Assembly (NCBI RefSeq): GCF_009766095.1
Contig: NZ_LMUD01000007.1
Span: 173,854-237,853, forward strand
Length of the DNA: 64,000 nt
Direction of reading: 5' to 3'
Origin: Granulicella sp. S190
GTDB taxonomy: Bacteria; Acidobacteriota; Terriglobia; Terriglobales; Acidobacteriaceae
Made by a program: the position numbers and the translations under genes. Positions 63,309-64,000 of the stretch are shown one piece after another; positions within the stretch are counted from its first letter, which is position 1; each line of letters opens with the position of its first letter. The notes beneath the pieces were generated by a model. The model was not told where the DNA came from, did not search any database, and worked only from the letters and a program-made list of their open reading frames with translations.

Positions 63309-64000
63309 CTAACCTACCTCCAGACCCCCGGTAGCCCCGTAAACTTCGCCAGTCACATAGCTAGCCTCCTGGCTGGCCAGCAGAACGTAAAGCGGAGACA
63401 TCTCAACCGGTTGTCCTGGCCGTTTCATCGGAGTCTCTGATCCGAACGCGGGAATCTTTTTATCGGGCTGGCCTCCACTGGTTTGTAGCGGGGTCCACAC
63501 AGGTCCGGGCGCCACGCAATTTACCCTAATTCCGTCGGCCGCAACCTGTCTGGCCAGCGCCCGGGTGAACGCGAGGATCGCGGCTTTCGTTGGCGCATAG
63601 TCAAGCAGGCTGGGGCTGGGATGGGTTGCTTGAATCGATGCCGTGGTAATGATCGAGCCGCCCTTCGGCATCAGCGGGAGCGCAGCCTGGCACAACCAGA
63701 ACAGCGCGAATACATTCACCCGGTAGGTCTCTTCAAATTGCTTGGTCGTTATGTCCGCAATCTTGTCGACAGCATGTTGTCTGCCGGCCACACAAGCCAG
63801 GATATCCAGACCGCCCAGCTTTTTGTGTGCGTCTTTCACGAGCTTTTTGCAGAAGGCTTCGTTTTTGAGATCTCCCGGGAGCGCAAATGCCTTGCGTCCT
63901 TCTTTCTCAATGAGCGCGATCACTTCTTTCGCATCCGCTTCTTCGCTGGGCAGGTAGTTGATGGCCACGTCCGCACCCTCACGCGCAAACGCGATAGCGG
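63309..64000 (-). CDS. Short-chain dehydrogenase/reductase (5' end outside window)
   Basis: The frame is open to the right edge, so the start and the glycine-rich cofactor loop are off-window. Visible residues continue with [19 protein letters not shown], then [20 protein letters not shown]. Catalytic Ser is in [20 protein letters not shown] (S region), Tyr-x3-Lys in [20 protein letters not shown], then [17 protein letters not shown]. This is the classical SDR with a long substrate loop, like glucose or general-stress-type dehydrogenases (YhdF/YghA-like). The stop at 63309 lies before an ordinary 126-base gap to der. Substrate unknown. Confidence 0.9.
   Translation of the reverse strand, partial: AIAFAREGADVAINYLPSEEADAKEVIALIEKEGRKAFALPGDLKNEAFCKKLVKDAHKKLGGLDILACVAGRQHAVDKIADITTKQFEETYRVNVFALFWLCQAALPLMPKGGSIITTASIQATHPSPSLLDYAPTKAAILAFTRALARQVAADGIRVNCVAPGPVWTPLQTSGGQPDKKIPAFGSETPMKRPGQPVEMSPLYVLLASQEASYVTGEVYGATGGLEVG

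Overview
The window looks like part of the chromosome of a member of the Acidobacteriaceae (phylum Acidobacteriota, near Granulicella, Edaphobacter or Terriglobus). This rests on the 16S rRNA sequence, on protein families typical of that group (an Oar-like TonB-dependent receptor with a carboxypeptidase-regulatory-like domain, a TIGR03436-type VWFA protein, secreted S10 and S53 peptidases, many TPR proteins) and on lipid A/Kdo genes that indicate an LPS-bearing diderm. I see no phage, plasmid, transposase, CRISPR array or defence island. It reads as ordinary chromosome with some unusual individual genes and intergenic elements.

Layout. 1-2565: 3' part of an Lhr-type helicase gene, then a small DUF5522 gene. 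2562-10063 (minus): DUF5666 protein, large TonB-dependent receptor, VWFA protein and TPR protein, an envelope/secretion cluster. 10222-11517: VIT1/CCC1-type transporter and a DUF4337 membrane protein. 11520-18192: a complete rRNA operon (16S, tRNA-Ile, tRNA-Ala, 23S, 5S, terminator) behind a leader of about 1 kb that carries tandem promoter-like repeats. 18674-20653 (minus): alkyltransferase-like protein, DUF899 protein and a small acidic protein. 20872-25817 (minus): ECF sigma factor, zinc-binding anti-sigma factor, B-box membrane protein and DUF4097 protein, probably one envelope-stress operon. 25967-32087: Cu/Zn superoxide dismutase, S10 peptidase, S53 peptidase and an unrecognised exported protein. 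32162-38538 (minus): two VOC proteins, YbjQ, RhaM, TrpD, a LOV (blue-light) histidine kinase and a B12-binding-type radical SAM protein. 38647-40700: sucC-sucD. 40791-46838: M16 peptidase, divergent exported esterase-like protein, egtD. 46840-48663 (minus): moeA-moaC. 48764-49957 (minus): TPR lipoprotein-like/exported protein. 50050-56030 (minus): seven-gene run waaA, lpxK, heptosyltransferase, isoprenylcysteine-methyltransferase-like protein, DUF3108, DUF2007, queC. 56073-60932: exported hypothetical protein, GNAT, trmFO, MarR regulator and ClC channel. 61257-63182 (minus): der with a long basic N-terminal extension. 63309-64000 (minus): SDR oxidoreductase cut by the window edge.

How the genes work together. 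The clearest coupled units are the sigma/anti-sigma/membrane-protein operon, the lipid A/core operon with 4-nt stop-start overlaps, sucCD with a 1-nt overlap, moeA-moaC, and marR-clc with a 4-nt overlap behind a palindrome that overlaps a -10 box. The observations most worth following are the LOV kinase with an apparently dead receiver domain, the tandem 81-82 bp rRNA promoter repeats that share a 15-bp spacer, LEA-like 11-residue repeats at the end of the DUF4097 protein, the Der extension, and a three-copy intergenic repeat whose hairpin shows a compensatory change. Many start codons were moved from the longest frame to sites with a better ribosome binding site or signal peptide; these choices are stated entry by entry.
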